This document shows positions 43,965-53,014 of a DNA stretch of 58,999 nucleotides, one piece after another. The notes beneath the pieces were generated by a model. It was not told the origin of the DNA. It worked only from the letters and a program-made list of their open reading frames with translations, and did no database searches. How positions within the stretch are numbered: the stretch's first letter is position 1; every line of letters begins with the position of its first letter. Both the position numbers and the translations under genes were made by a program. The stretch is from contig QHXQ01000054.1 in the NCBI GenBank assembly GCA_003223935.1, positions 1-58,999 of the forward strand. Direction: 5' to 3'. Origin of the DNA: Acidobacteriota bacterium. Its GTDB lineage: Bacteria > Acidobacteriota > Blastocatellia > Pyrinomonadales > Pyrinomonadaceae.

Positions 43965-45473
43965 TCACGGCACGGGCGGCGGCGTGTTCGCGCCCGCCCC
44001 GCTCGCGGGCGGATTGCTCGGATTCTCGCGCTGCTGCCGCCCCAGAGGTTTCGGATAACTGACCGGGCTGCGATGCCCTGCGCGGTCAACGGCGCGCACG
44101 CCGAAAAAGTAGTTGTCCTTCGACATGCCCGGCATCGTGTAGGTCGTCACACGCCCGACGAAGCGCGCGTTCGTCCAGACGGGCGAGGTCGTGTCGCGCC
44201 AGACGATCTCGTAGCCGGCCAAGTCGGGTTCGTTGTTCGCGTCCCACTTCAAATCTGTGTCGTTAGTCAGGCGCTGCGTCAGGATGAGAACGTTCTTGGG
44301 ACGCGCGGGTGCGCGCGCTAAGGACGCGAGCGCGGCGGCGTTCAAGCGCGCGACCTGCGCGACGTAGGCGAAGTCAACGAACTCCGGCAGGTCGCCGTAC
44401 TGTATGCCGTTCTCGACGCGGGCGTTCTGATGTTGATGGTTATAGTTCTCGTTCGGCTCGGTGAAGCGCACGGCCGCGTAGCCGCGTTCGAGAAACGGTA
44501 TATGATCGCCGCCGCGCAGATAACGGTCGCGGCGATAGACGAGCCAAGCGTCGAAGCCGGGCGTGTAGGTTGCGGCCACCTCTTTGATGAAGCGCGCGAG
44601 TTGGCGCGACGGCGCATCGTTCTCGCCGCCCGTCCCGCGCCGCGTGTTCGCTTCCTGTTCCGTTTCATTCGACGGCACGCCTTCGGAAAAGACGCGCACC
44701 TCGCGCCGGTCGCGCACGCCGGTCGCGCCCAAACTGCTGCCGATGATGTCGTTCGTAAACATCGCTTCGATGTTCATGTGCTGCTGCTTCGCAACTTCGG
44801 CGAAATGCGTCGAACCTAATAAGCTTTGTTCTTCGCCCGCGACCGTCATGAAGATGATCGTCGCATCAAATTCATGCCGCGCCATCACGCGCGCCATCTC
44901 AAGCACGGCCGCCGTGCCCGACCCATCGTCGTTCGCGCCCGGCGCATCACACTTCGCATCAATCGTACTCGTGCAGATCGAATCGTAGTGGCCGCTCACG
45001 ACGTACACGCGATTAACCGATTCTGCTTGCGTGCCTTTGAGTGTCGCGACGATGTTCGTGACGACGGTGGCCGTCGGCACGCGCCCGCGCGGCGGTGGTT
45101 GCGCCGCCTGCGTGTACGCTTGCTTCTCGACCGACATGCGCCCGCCCGACGTTTGCGCGATCTGTTGAAACTCACTGTAGAGCCAATCGCGCGCCGCGCC
45201 GATGCCGCGCTTCGGATCATCTTGCGCCGAGAGCGTGTTGCGCGTGCCAAACGAGACGAGCTTGCGAATGGTGCGCTCGATGTTGCGCGCATCAATCTCC
45301 GCGAGCATGCGCGCGATCTCCGGGTCGCGCGTCATGCGCGCGCCGGCCGCTGTCCGGGCGCGGGCATTGCTGCGTCGTTGCGCGTGCGTCTCACAGGTCA
45401 AGGGGATTAACAACAGGGCCAGCATCGTCAACAATGCGACGGGCGGACGGATAACGGCGAGCGGTTCTTTCAT
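43965..45473 (-). CDS. M28 family zinc peptidase, exported
   Basis: 502 residues; signal peptide (LLTMLALLLIPLTCETHA). M28 aminopeptidase core with VYVVSGHYDSI (metal His/Asp), GANDDGSGTAAVLEMARVM (bridging Asp), TVAGEEQSLLGS (catalytic Glu and metal Glu), FTNDIIG (Asp) and GGDHIPFLERGYAAVRFTEP (His). The last about 130 residues form a fibronectin-III-like domain (LKWDANNEPDLAGYEIVWRDT...YFFGVRAVDRAGHRS) and a Pro/Ser/Gly tail. It probably releases amino acids from peptides in the periplasm or outside the cell. It begins 109 bases from the acyl-CoA ligase gene end, so an operon is possible. Confidence 0.92.
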   Translation of the reverse strand: MKEPLAVIRPPVALLTMLALLLIPLTCETHAQRRSNARARTAAGARMTRDPEIARMLAEIDARNIERTIRKLVSFGTRNTLSAQDDPKRGIGAARDWLYSEFQQIAQTSGGRMSVEKQAYTQAAQPPPRGRVPTATVVTNIVATLKGTQAESVNRVYVVSGHYDSICTSTIDAKCDAPGANDDGSGTAAVLEMARVMARHEFDATIIFMTVAGEEQSLLGSTHFAEVAKQQHMNIEAMFTNDIIGSSLGATGVRDRREVRVFSEGVPSNETEQEANTRRGTGGENDAPSRQLARFIKEVAATYTPGFDAWLVYRRDRYLRGGDHIPFLERGYAAVRFTEPNENYNHQHQNARVENGIQYGDLPEFVDFAYVAQVARLNAAALASLARAPARPKNVLILTQRLTNDTDLKWDANNEPDLAGYEIVWRDTTSPVWTNARFVGRVTTYTMPGMSKDNYFFGVRAVDRAGHRSPVSYPKPLGRQQRENPSNPPASGAGANTPPPVP

Positions 45474-45582
45474 CTCGGCGTGCTCCTCTGCTTGGAAAGT
45501 GTTTGGGTGGGTAGCAAACTACCGCAATTTCATGGCGGGGACAACTAAAACAGGCGTGACCTTGCACATCGCACTCGCTCGC

Positions 45583-47163
45583 TCACATGCCGCGCTCGCG
45601 CACGACGAGTAGGCGGCGCAGGATTTTGCCCGAAGCGGATTTCGGAATCTGTTCGATGAACTCAAGCCGACGAATCTTCTTGTGCGGTGCGACGCGCGCG
45701 GCGACGTAAGCCAACAACTCTTCAGCCATTGTTGTCGCATCGCGCGTCGCGTCGTCAGTCTTGAGCACGACGAAAGCCTTCGGCACTTCGCCCGCCTCAG
45801 CGTCGGGACTCGGCACGACGGCTGCGTCTGCGACCGACGGGTGCGTGAGCAGCACGGCTTCGAGTTCGGCGGGCGCGACTTGAAAGCCTTTGTATTTGAT
45901 CAACTCCTTGAGGCGATCCACGATGTAGAAGTAGCCGGCGGCGTCCACGTAACCGATGTCGCCCGTGTGCAGCCAACCGTCTGTGTCAATCGTCTGCGCG
46001 GTCGCCGTTGGATTGTTCAGATAGCCGGGCATCACCTGCGGCCCGCGCACCCAGATTTCGCCGCGCGCACCTGTGCCCAACTCCGCACCCGTTTCGCAGT
46101 CAACGATCTTGCATTCCATGTTCGGCACGCACCAGCCGATAGAATCGCAGCGCACGTTGTCAGGATCGAGCGGCGCCATGTGTGTGCCGGGCGCGGTCTC
46201 GGTCATGCCGTAGCCCTGCTTGATCTGGCAACCGAACCGCGCGGCGCATGCGCGCGCGATCTCTGCGCTCAAAGGCGCAGCGCCGGAGAAGATCGTCTTG
46301 AGCGAAGAGAGATCGTAATTATCAACGACCGTCTGTTTGGCGAGCGTGAGCATGATCGGCGGGACGAAGTGCGCGAACGTGACGCGGTGCGTTTCAATCA
46401 CGCGCAGCACATCATGTAGATCAAAGCGCGGCAGCATGACGATGGTTGCGCCCGCGTAGAGACCCGCGTTCATGATCACCTGCATGCCGTAGATGTGAAA
46501 GAGCGGCAGCACGCAGATGAGCGTGTCGTCTGCTGTGAACTGACCCGTGCCTGCGATCTGGCAGAGGTTGGCCACGAGGTTGTGATGCGTGAGCATGACC
46601 CCTTTGTGCCGGCCCGTCGTGCCGCTCGAATAAGGCAGCGCCGCGAGGTCTGCACGCGGTTCGATCTCGACTTCGGGCGCACGCCCGTCGTTATCAAGCA
46701 ACTCAACGAACGGCGTCGCACCCGCTTGCGCTTCACCGATGACGAATAGTTCGCGCACACTCGCCGTGCGCGCCGCCACAGCCTTCTCCAGACAAGCGGG
46801 CGCGGCCAGCAGAAACTTCGCGCCCGCATCTTTGAGTTGATGCGCGACCTCTTCGGTCGTCGCGTGCGGATTGATCGTCGTGACGACGCCGCCCGCAAGC
46901 GCAACGCCGTGAAATGCAAGCGCGTACTCAAGCGCGTTCGGGCTGAGGATGGCGAACACGTCGCCTTTGCTGAGGCCCCGCGCCGCAAGCCCCGCCGCTA
47001 TGCGCCGCACTTGTTCAGCCAACTCTGCGTAACTAATCGCGCGCCCGCTCACACCATCAACCAGCGCGGGCTTTGCGCCCAGCGCTTGCGCGCGCGCCAA
47101 CACGAACGGCGTCAGAGGCGTCTCAGGGATTGTGACTTCGGGATAGGGGCTGCGGAAGATCAA
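45583..47163 (-). CDS. Acyl-CoA ligase, 4-coumarate-CoA ligase-like
   Basis: 526 residues of the adenylate-forming superfamily. TTG start at 47161-47163 with GGAGG six bases before it. Motifs: LPYSSGTTGRHKGVMLTHHN (P-loop), YGMTETAPGTH, GWLHTGDIGYVDAAGYFYIVDRLKELIKYKGFQVAPAELE in successive pieces, and C-terminal lysine in IPKSASGKILRR. The overall plan, with KGFQVAPAELEAVLL, is that of 4CL and luciferase-like ligases rather than long-chain acyl-CoA synthetases. The substrate is an aromatic or medium-chain acid by analogy only. Heptad element E7 lies immediately upstream. Confidence 0.9.
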   Translation of the reverse strand: MIFRSPYPEVTIPETPLTPFVLARAQALGAKPALVDGVSGRAISYAELAEQVRRIAAGLAARGLSKGDVFAILSPNALEYALAFHGVALAGGVVTTINPHATTEEVAHQLKDAGAKFLLAAPACLEKAVAARTASVRELFVIGEAQAGATPFVELLDNDGRAPEVEIEPRADLAALPYSSGTTGRHKGVMLTHHNLVANLCQIAGTGQFTADDTLICVLPLFHIYGMQVIMNAGLYAGATIVMLPRFDLHDVLRVIETHRVTFAHFVPPIMLTLAKQTVVDNYDLSSLKTIFSGAAPLSAEIARACAARFGCQIKQGYGMTETAPGTHMAPLDPDNVRCDSIGWCVPNMECKIVDCETGAELGTGARGEIWVRGPQVMPGYLNNPTATAQTIDTDGWLHTGDIGYVDAAGYFYIVDRLKELIKYKGFQVAPAELEAVLLTHPSVADAAVVPSPDAEAGEVPKAFVVLKTDDATRDATTMAEELLAYVAARVAPHKKIRRLEFIEQIPKSASGKILRRLLVVRERGM

Positions 47164-47172
47164 TCAGAACCT

Positions 47173-47252
47173 CCGTGACAGGTGATGATTAACATGTGAC
47201 AGGATATAGACCTTCTTCTCTCCTGTCATCTATTTCTTGTCACCTGTCACGG
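47173..47252. repeat. Heptad-repeat inverted element E7 (anti-sigma/acyl-CoA ligase junction)
   Basis: Outer arms CCGTGACAGGTGA and its near complement at 47240-47252, with inner arms GTGACAGGA and TCCTGTCAT. GTGACAG recurs with 21-base spacing (three heptads). It covers the stop codon of the anti-sigma gene (47247-47249). On the minus strand it ends three bases before the GGAGG of the ligase. Confidence 0.78.
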
Positions 47253-48656
47253 CTTTATTCGGTATGCGCGCCCTTTCCAGACGATGATGGCTTCGCCGCC
47301 GAGCGCGTCGGCGATGCGGCGCAAGGCCGGTTCGTCGGCGACGAGCGCGCGCCATTGCTCTGAATCGCGGCGGACGTTGACGGTCGCTTGGCCCGACTTG
47401 TAAGCCGTGTCCACCCAAGCGCCGTTCTGCCGGCGGAACTTGCGCCCGCCGATGTTGCGCGTCCCGCCCGCTTCGGTCGTCGCCGCGCGGTCTGATGCTG
47501 TGGCGTCAGGCTGACGCCGCGCACCGTTCGTTTCCTTCTCTGCTTGCTGCTTGTCTTTGCTCTCTTCGGTACGACGAGCCTTTGGCGCGGCGAGCGATCT
47601 TGAAGGGCCGCCATGAGGGCGCACCTCATCTTCGTTGCTCGGCTCGTCGCGCCCGCGCTTGGCGCTGCGTTCGCGGTCGTCAAGTTCTGCGCCGCGCTTG
47701 CTGCGCGGCTGCTCGGCCACTACGGTAACGCTCTCCTGCGCCGTTTTGGTCTGCGGCTGATTCGTTTCACTTTTGGCCAACCCGCCACTTGCAGTTGGCG
47801 GCGCGGGCGCAAACTCGCCCGGCGTTGACTGCTGCACCGCTTGATTGTTGCTCAGGCCCGCGCCCACGTTCGAGTTTGTGTATTGACTCGTGTTCTGTGT
47901 CTGCACCGGCTCCGCGTTCTGCGTTGCCGCCGGCTTGTCGGTGGGTTGACCGGCCTGCGGCAGCGTTGCGATGCCAGTCGGCGCGCCCGCTTGCGCCGAT
48001 TGTTCGTTGCGCGCTAACTCGCCGGGCGGTGTCGGTGCAGGTGCGACGGAAGATTTGCTGTCGTTGTTTACATTGGCGTTCGCATTGGCGTTAGACGCAG
48101 GCGCACTCGTGGCATTGTCCGGTGCAATCTCATTAGGTTGCGAAACAACTTCGGCGTGATTCAACTGGGGCGGTTCGTTCGGATGCGACGCCGATGCGAT
48201 CTGATTCGGAGATTCATTCAGCTTGTTTCGTGGGCCCGTCATCACCCAGAGCACGATGCTGCTGACGAAGAGCAGCGCGATGACCGGCATCGCGTAACGC
48301 CAGGTGCCGGAGGTAAAGAGCGCGGCGAGCCGTTCGCGCCAAGAGACGGATGGCGTGATCTCGTTTGCGCGCGCGGCCCGTTGCTCAAGCTGATCCGCGA
48401 CGCCTGCGGCGCGTGCGAGCACGACGACCTGCTCGCGGCACGAATCGCAGTCGGCGAGATGCTGACTGTAGCGCGTGCGCACCATTGCGGGCAGCGCGTT
48501 CTCCGCGTAGGCGCTCAACTCGTCCGCGTCGAGATGCACGCCCGTCGTTGTGTGCGCTTCCGTCTGCGCCGTGATCGTCATCGCGCGCACAGACGCCTCA
48601 CGTCGCGCGTGCGCGCGCAACAACGAATCCATCTCTTGATCAACTTCTGGTTTCAT
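47247..48656 (-). CDS. Anti-sigma factor, zinc-finger type, with large exported region
   Basis: 469 residues. N-terminal zf-HC2-like anti-sigma domain (about 45-85) with the ligand set in RYSQHLADCDSCREQ. Membrane helix near residue 125 (YAMPVIALLFVSSIVLWVM). Then a long Asn/Gln/Pro/Ser-rich and charged outside region (about 145-395). A small C-terminal domain (about 400-469, from GGRKFRRQNGAWVDT to GRAYRIKP) looks folded and is the likely signal-receiving part. It follows the sigma factor gene by 125 bases on the same strand, the usual pair order. Start ATG at 48654-48656. Confidence 0.83.
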   Translation of the reverse strand: MKPEVDQEMDSLLRAHARREASVRAMTITAQTEAHTTTGVHLDADELSAYAENALPAMVRTRYSQHLADCDSCREQVVVLARAAGVADQLEQRAARANEITPSVSWRERLAALFTSGTWRYAMPVIALLFVSSIVLWVMTGPRNKLNESPNQIASASHPNEPPQLNHAEVVSQPNEIAPDNATSAPASNANANANVNNDSKSSVAPAPTPPGELARNEQSAQAGAPTGIATLPQAGQPTDKPAATQNAEPVQTQNTSQYTNSNVGAGLSNNQAVQQSTPGEFAPAPPTASGGLAKSETNQPQTKTAQESVTVVAEQPRSKRGAELDDRERSAKRGRDEPSNEDEVRPHGGPSRSLAAPKARRTEESKDKQQAEKETNGARRQPDATASDRAATTEAGGTRNIGGRKFRRQNGAWVDTAYKSGQATVNVRRDSEQWRALVADEPALRRIADALGGEAIIVWKGRAYRIKP

Positions 48657-48781
48657 CAAACTACACTTGCTTCGCTTCCGAATGCCGCACTTCGCGCGGC
48701 TATCTTGAGAACGCTCTGCACCCCTCGATCTTGCGCTTTACAACTCAGCAAACAACGCAAACACAACACACATTGAAACGA

Positions 48782-49738
48782 TCATTCGCGCAACTCTTCG
48801 CGCTGTTCGCCGACGCCTGTTTCGGCGACGAGCAACGGCCGTAGATCGGTGTCGAGTTGCGCCGCACCGTCTGCCAGCGCGCGCGCCGTCTCCTGCTTCG
48901 TCCAACCATGCTCCGCACAGAGCAACACCTCGACGCGCTGGCGCAACTCGCGGTGCAAACGCGCCAGTCTGCGGCTCGCCGTCGCCTCGTGCACGCCGAG
49001 CACGGCACCCGCTTCGCGCAGACGCAGATCGTCGAAGTAGTAGAGTTTGAGGAGCAGCCGATCTTCGGCCGCTAGTTCGCTGATCGTGCGCGCCAGTGCT
49101 TGCCGCAGCACGTCTGCGATCTCCGCGCGGGCGAGCGCGCTTTCCGGGTCGGGCAGCGCCACAGGCTTGAAGCCATCCGCGTTCGGCTCGTCATCGCGCG
49201 CGAGCCGGTCAAAGTCCGCCGCCTCTTCCGTCTGCACGAGGCGCGCAGACTTGCGATGCCGATCAACTGCGAGTTGCCCGACGACCGCGCGCAGCCAGCC
49301 GCCCAGACTGCCGCAGCCCGAATAGTACGCGAGCTTGCCCGCCGCCGTGCCGTCCGCGCGCGCACGCAAGCCGTAAAGCTCAGCCCAGACCGATTGCGCC
49401 AACTCTTCGGCCGCGTCCTCGCTCGCGCTGTGTGCGCGTGCCGCCGACAGCACGGTCGCGCGATACTGCGCGATCAACTCTTGCCACGCCGTCTCGTCGC
49501 CGCATTCGCACGCGACGACGAGACACAGATCGTCTGCGCGCAAAGCATCGAGAAATTCGTTGATGACTTGCGCCGATGCCGCCGGCTCGGCGCGCAGCAG
49601 ATACTTTTCGACGACCGAGCGCACGCGCGCGCCGAGCGCCGATGCGTCGAGCCTGTGCGCATCGGTCGCACGCGCCACGAGTCGCGTTGCGCCCGCGCTG
49701 ATTAGTTGCTCAAGATCGTTCGCCTTCGCGCTCATCAT
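48782..49738 (-). CDS. ECF-type RNA polymerase sigma factor with N-terminal extension
   Basis: 318 residues, longer than the usual 180-200. Region 2 starts near residue 75 (VVACECGDETAWQELIAQYRATVLSAARAHS...EDAAEELAQSVWAELYG). Region 4 is near 220-280 (QALARTISELAAEDRLLLKLYYFDDLRLREAGAVLGVHEATASRRLARLHREL). The first 75 residues have no recognised domain and the tail after 285 is also extra. Paired with the membrane anti-sigma factor downstream, so probably held at the membrane and released on an envelope signal. Confidence 0.87.
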   Translation of the reverse strand: MMSAKANDLEQLISAGATRLVARATDAHRLDASALGARVRSVVEKYLLRAEPAASAQVINEFLDALRADDLCLVVACECGDETAWQELIAQYRATVLSAARAHSASEDAAEELAQSVWAELYGLRARADGTAAGKLAYYSGCGSLGGWLRAVVGQLAVDRHRKSARLVQTEEAADFDRLARDDEPNADGFKPVALPDPESALARAEIADVLRQALARTISELAAEDRLLLKLYYFDDLRLREAGAVLGVHEATASRRLARLHRELRQRVEVLLCAEHGWTKQETARALADGAAQLDTDLRPLLVAETGVGEQREELRE

Positions 49739-49842
49739 CGAGAGGTTTGATGCAGTTTCCGTCCGCGCCGTATGCTATCACGAAGCGCGCCCGCGCGCGC
49801 CGATAATTGCGCTTTGCCGGCCGTTGCGCCGATAATGCTGTC

Positions 49843-49858
49843 CGTTGTCAGTGGTCAG
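49843..49858 (+). repeat. Half heptad element before queE
   Basis: Two heptamers, GTTGTCA and GTGGTCA, followed by GTTTT and the queE ATG at 49863. The second unit is identical to a heptamer of element E9. No complementary arm is found, so it is a solo arm; queE has no other visible ribosome-binding site. Confidence 0.5.
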
Positions 49859-49862
49859 TTTT

Positions 49863-50507
49863 ATGCTGCGCGTCACGGAAATCTTTCGTTCGATTCAGGG
49901 TGAGTCCACGCATGCGGGCCGGCCATGCGCGTTCGTGCGTTTGACGGGCTGCCCGATGCGTTGTGTGTGGTGCGATAGTGAGTACACGTTCACGGGCGGC
50001 GAGCATGTTTCGCTTGACGATGTGCTGGCGCAGGTGCGTGCGCTGGATTGTCAACTGGTCGAGGTGACGGGCGGCGAGCCTTTGGCGCAAACGTCTGCGT
50101 TCGAGTTGATCACGCGCCTGTGCGACGAGGGCTACGAAGTTTTGATCGAGACGGGCGGCTATATCTCAACCGAAGCGGTGGACGAACGCGCAAAGCTTAT
50201 CCTCGACGTGAAATGTCCCGCGTCTGGCGAAGCTGAGCGCAATCACTGGCCGAATCTTGAACGCCTGCGCGCAGACCGCGACGAAGTGAAGTTCGTCGTC
50301 GCAGATCGCGCCGACTGGGAGTACGCGCGCGCCGTGATCGCGCGCTACGATCTCGAACGACGCGCCCACGCGATTTTGATCTCGCCCGTCTGGAGTCAGA
50401 TCGATCTGCAAGCGCTCGCCGACTGGATCGCATCGAGTGGTCTGCGGGTGCGCATGCAGTTGCAACTGCACAAATACATCTGGGGCGCGGACGCGCGCGG
50501 AGTGTGA
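49863..50507 (+). CDS. queE: 7-carboxy-7-deazaguanine synthase
   Basis: Radical SAM enzyme that makes 7-carboxy-7-deazaguanine in queuosine and preQ0 biosynthesis. 214 residues from the ATG at 49863 (MLRVTEIFRSIQGESTHAG). Family motifs: FRSIQGES, the cluster-binding CPMRCVWCD (CxxxCxxC, about residues 31-38), VEVTGGEPL, ETGG, DVKCPASGE, and LQLHKYIWG at the end. queC follows 66 bases later, giving a two-gene queuosine unit; queD and queF are not in the window. Confidence 0.95.
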   Translation: MLRVTEIFRSIQGESTHAGRPCAFVRLTGCPMRCVWCDSEYTFTGGEHVSLDDVLAQVRALDCQLVEVTGGEPLAQTSAFELITRLCDEGYEVLIETGGYISTEAVDERAKLILDVKCPASGEAERNHWPNLERLRADRDEVKFVVADRADWEYARAVIARYDLERRAHAILISPVWSQIDLQALADWIASSGLRVRMQLQLHKYIWGADARGV

Positions 50508-50512
50508 AGAAA

Positions 50513-50571
50513 AGGATGAGGGGTAAATAAGAAGACTCAGCTTACTCATCCATTTTTATTCATCCCTAAAC
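50513..50571. repeat. Heptad-repeat inverted element E8 (queE/queC junction)
   Basis: Right part: TTACTCA/TCCATTT/TTATTCA/TCCCTAA, a 14-nt alternation of two heptamers. Left part: AGGATGA/GGGGTAA/ATAAGAA, partly complementary (GGATGAG with CTCATCC). More decayed than E2-E4. It ends two to four bases before the queC ATG (50574), with no Shine-Dalgarno between. The heptamer is related to E4. Confidence 0.65.
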
Positions 50572-50573
50572 TT

Positions 50574-51317
50574 ATGGGTGGCTACGACGAGAAGGCATTT
50601 GCGCCGACGGCTGAAGAGGTGGCGGCCGAGTTGACGCGGCTTGATGACGGGCGGACGTTGGCCGTGTGTCTCGTCTCCGGCGGGATGGATTCGTGTGTGA
50701 CGGCGGCGATTGCGCGCGAGGAGAACGACGAGTTGGCGTTCCTGCACGTCTCTTATGGGCAGCGGACGGAGGCGCGCGAGCGGCGCGCGTTCGAGGCGCT
50801 GGCGGACGCTTACGGCGTGACGAAACGCTTCGTCGCTTCGATTGAATATTTGACGCGCATCGGCGGTTCGTCTTTGACGGATGAGCGCATCGAGGTCGCG
50901 GAAGCGAACTTAACCTCGCGCGAAATTCCGACGAGCTACGTGCCGTTTCGTAACGCGCACCTGCTGGCGATTGCGACGAGTTGGGCTGAAGTCATCAGTG
51001 CGCAGCGCATCTACGTCGGCGCGGTCGCAGAAGACTCGTCCGGTTATCCAGATTGCCGCCCGGAGTTTTACAGCGCCTTTCAATACGCGATGGACGTGGG
51101 CACGCGCCCCGAAACGGTCGTCGAGATCAGAACGCCGGTCATCAACCTGCGCAAGTCTGAGATCATCCGACGCGGGTTGGCGCTCAAAGCGCCGTTCGAA
51201 CTAACTTGGTCTTGTTATCAGGCGGAAGCGCGCGCTTGCGGGCGCTGCGATTCGTGTGCGCTCCGGCTGCGCGCGTTCGCTGAGGCGGGCGTTCGCGATC
51301 CCGTGCCTTACGCTTGA
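50574..51317 (+). CDS. queC: 7-cyano-7-deazaguanine synthase
   Basis: ATP-dependent conversion of 7-carboxy-7-deazaguanine to preQ0. 247 residues. PP-loop LVSGGMDSCVTAAIA near residue 34, HVSYGQRTEARE, YVPFRNAHLLAIATSWAE, VGAVAEDSSGYPDCRPEF, and the C-terminal zinc site CYQAEARACGRCDSC. Slightly extended N-terminus before the PP-loop. Co-directional with queE. Confidence 0.95.
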   Translation: MGGYDEKAFAPTAEEVAAELTRLDDGRTLAVCLVSGGMDSCVTAAIAREENDELAFLHVSYGQRTEARERRAFEALADAYGVTKRFVASIEYLTRIGGSSLTDERIEVAEANLTSREIPTSYVPFRNAHLLAIATSWAEVISAQRIYVGAVAEDSSGYPDCRPEFYSAFQYAMDVGTRPETVVEIRTPVINLRKSEIIRRGLALKAPFELTWSCYQAEARACGRCDSCALRLRAFAEAGVRDPVPYA

Positions 51318-51490
51318 TGCGCGCCGTTTCGAGTAGCCCGCGCGGGCGTTGCTTTCTCCCGCAAAGACTGATATTTAATTGACCAACCGCGCAGGTCAGT
51401 CGCGCATCCTAAGTGGCGGCTTTGGCTAACTTGGACATCACTGATATTCAAGCCCCGCACGGATAATTTGCTCAGAGGAGATCGTTAAAA

Positions 51491-52792
51491 ATGCGCAGCA
51501 AAATTTTGTTCAACCTATTTGCCGTCGCCTTGCTCGTCGCGCTCTCGGCCGTCGCTGCCTCAGCGCAAGTGATTACCGCGAGCGGCAGGGTGACGATAAA
51601 ACAGGCGGACGGCACGACCGTGCCGGTCAAGGACGCCATCGTCAAATTTTATCGCACGGACATCAAAGCGGAGTACGCTGCCAAGACCGATAAGAATGGT
51701 CAGTACGTGAACGTCGGCATTCCGCTCATCGGCACTTACACAATCACGGCCAGCGCACCGGGCGCGCGCCCCGACTACTACCCCAACATTAAGATCAGCC
51801 AACATCCAGAGAACAATTTCACGCTTGAGCCGGGCGACGGCAACGCCTTGACGCTCGACCAGATCAAAGCCGCGAACAATGGCGCTGTGGCGGGTGGGAG
51901 CACAGCAGCTAACACCGCTGAAGCTAAGAAAAAGGCGGACGCGGCGGCCGCCGAGCGGGCGCGCGTTGCGGCTGAGAATCAGAAGGCCAAAGACATTAAC
52001 GATAAACTGCCAGCGATCTTGAAGGCCGGCACCGATGCCTATCAAGCGAAGAACTACGACGAAGCGATCCGTCAGTACGATCAGGGCATTCAACTCGATC
52101 CGGAGCAGAATGTCTTCTACGCTTTTAAGGCGGCGGCCTTGCGCGGGCGCGGCGTCAGTAAGTACAACGCGGCGGTGCGGGCGAAAGATCAGGCCGGCAA
52201 AGATACGGCGCGTGAAGACTTCAAGGCGGCGGTCGAAAATTCGGAGAAGGCTGTCGCCGCGTATCGGGCGAACGCCAGCAAGAAATCCATGGGGCCTGCG
52301 CCCGGTGCGGCTCCCGGTCAGCAGGGCGCTTCTGAGGAGGTCGGCTATCTAGCTGACCGCATCGAGTCGTACCGGATTGCGTTGCAGACCAGCACGCCGG
52401 TTGATAACGAGGCGGCCGTTAAAGCCTTTCAGGAATATATCGCTGCTGAGACCGACAGCACTAAGAAGATGAAGGCGCAGGCGAGCTTAGGCGATGCGTT
52501 GTTCGCTGGTGGTCACACCGACGAAGCCATTGATGCTTACAAAAAAGTGCTGGCTACGAACCCGGACAATCTGGATGCTATCTATGGGCTTGGCATCGCG
52601 TTGGCATCAGACCCGACCGGCGCGAAGACGGCCGAAGGGCGTGACATGCTCCAGCAGTTTGCCAATAAGGCGCAGGACACAGACCCGCGCAAGCAGATAG
52701 CCAAAGAGGCCGTCGCAGGCTTAGACGAAGCCCTCAAACCCAAGCCGGCCGATAAGACCACGACGACTCCGGCCAAACGCCGCAAGCCATAA
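51491..52792 (+). CDS. Exported TPR protein with carboxypeptidase-regulatory-like domain
   Basis: 433 residues; signal peptide (FNLFAVALLVALSAVAASAQ). Residues about 28-110 form a beta-sandwich like the carboxypeptidase regulatory domain (ASGRVTIKQADGTTVPVKDAIVKFYRTD...NGQYVNVGIPLIGTYTITASAPG). An Ala/Lys-rich helix comes next (about 135-170, AEAKKKADAAAAERARVAAENQK). TPR-like helical pairs follow (AGTDAYQAKNYDEAIRQYDQGIQLDPEQN, AGGHTDEAIDAYKKVLATNPDNLDAIYGLGIALA). Probably a periplasmic scaffold; no precise role. GAGGAG lies about 12 bases before the ATG. An intrinsic terminator follows the gene. Confidence 0.85.
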   Translation: MRSKILFNLFAVALLVALSAVAASAQVITASGRVTIKQADGTTVPVKDAIVKFYRTDIKAEYAAKTDKNGQYVNVGIPLIGTYTITASAPGARPDYYPNIKISQHPENNFTLEPGDGNALTLDQIKAANNGAVAGGSTAANTAEAKKKADAAAAERARVAAENQKAKDINDKLPAILKAGTDAYQAKNYDEAIRQYDQGIQLDPEQNVFYAFKAAALRGRGVSKYNAAVRAKDQAGKDTAREDFKAAVENSEKAVAAYRANASKKSMGPAPGAAPGQQGASEEVGYLADRIESYRIALQTSTPVDNEAAVKAFQEYIAAETDSTKKMKAQASLGDALFAGGHTDEAIDAYKKVLATNPDNLDAIYGLGIALASDPTGAKTAEGRDMLQQFANKAQDTDPRKQIAKEAVAGLDEALKPKPADKTTTTPAKRRKP

Positions 52793-52820
52793 CACGGCTC
52801 AACTTAAGCCGGTAAAGATT

Positions 52821-52861
52821 GAAGCGACGACGCTAAATATTTAGCGTCGCCGCTTCTTTTT
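52821..52861 (+). terminator. Intrinsic terminator after TPR gene
   Basis: Stem with arms GAAGCGACGACGCTAAAT and the complementary ATTTAGCGTCGCCGCTTC (one mismatch), then TTTTT. A clear rho-independent terminator about 29 bases after the stop codon. Confidence 0.88.
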
Positions 52862-52915
52862 GCCACGTATTTGCCGGTCTGCTACTCAATGCTCTGCCCT
52901 GCCCGCACATTAAGC

Positions 52916-52945
52916 TTGACACCCTCCCAGCCTAGCCGGTAACAT
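52916..52945 (+). promoter_or_regulatory. Candidate promoter of the pil operon
   Basis: TTGACA (52916-52921), 18-base spacer, TAACAT (52940-52945), just after a terminator and 158 bases before pilB. Confidence 0.6.
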
Positions 52946-52949
52946 ACAA

Positions 52950-53014
52950 ATGCCAACGATGTTTGTCATCGTTGCCTGAGAACAAACCCCCGAACTACTC
53001 AGCATCGTTGGCAT
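52950..53014 (+). promoter_or_regulatory. Structured 5' leader of pilB with two exclusive pairings
   Basis: ATGCCAACGATG (52950-52961) is a perfect 12-bp partner of CATCGTTGGCAT (53003-53014). It can also pair for 8 bp with the nearer CATCGTTG (52967-52974). A CTGAG/CTCAG stem (52976-52980 with 52998-53002) can stack inside the long form. Two mutually exclusive folds directly after the promoter candidate suggest a switch or attenuator; no known riboswitch class was recognised. Confidence 0.5.

Noticed and set aside
52950..53014. c-di-GMP (GEMM) riboswitch before pilB
   Set aside because: The stems do not match the conserved GEMM core as I know it; only the competing pairings are supported.
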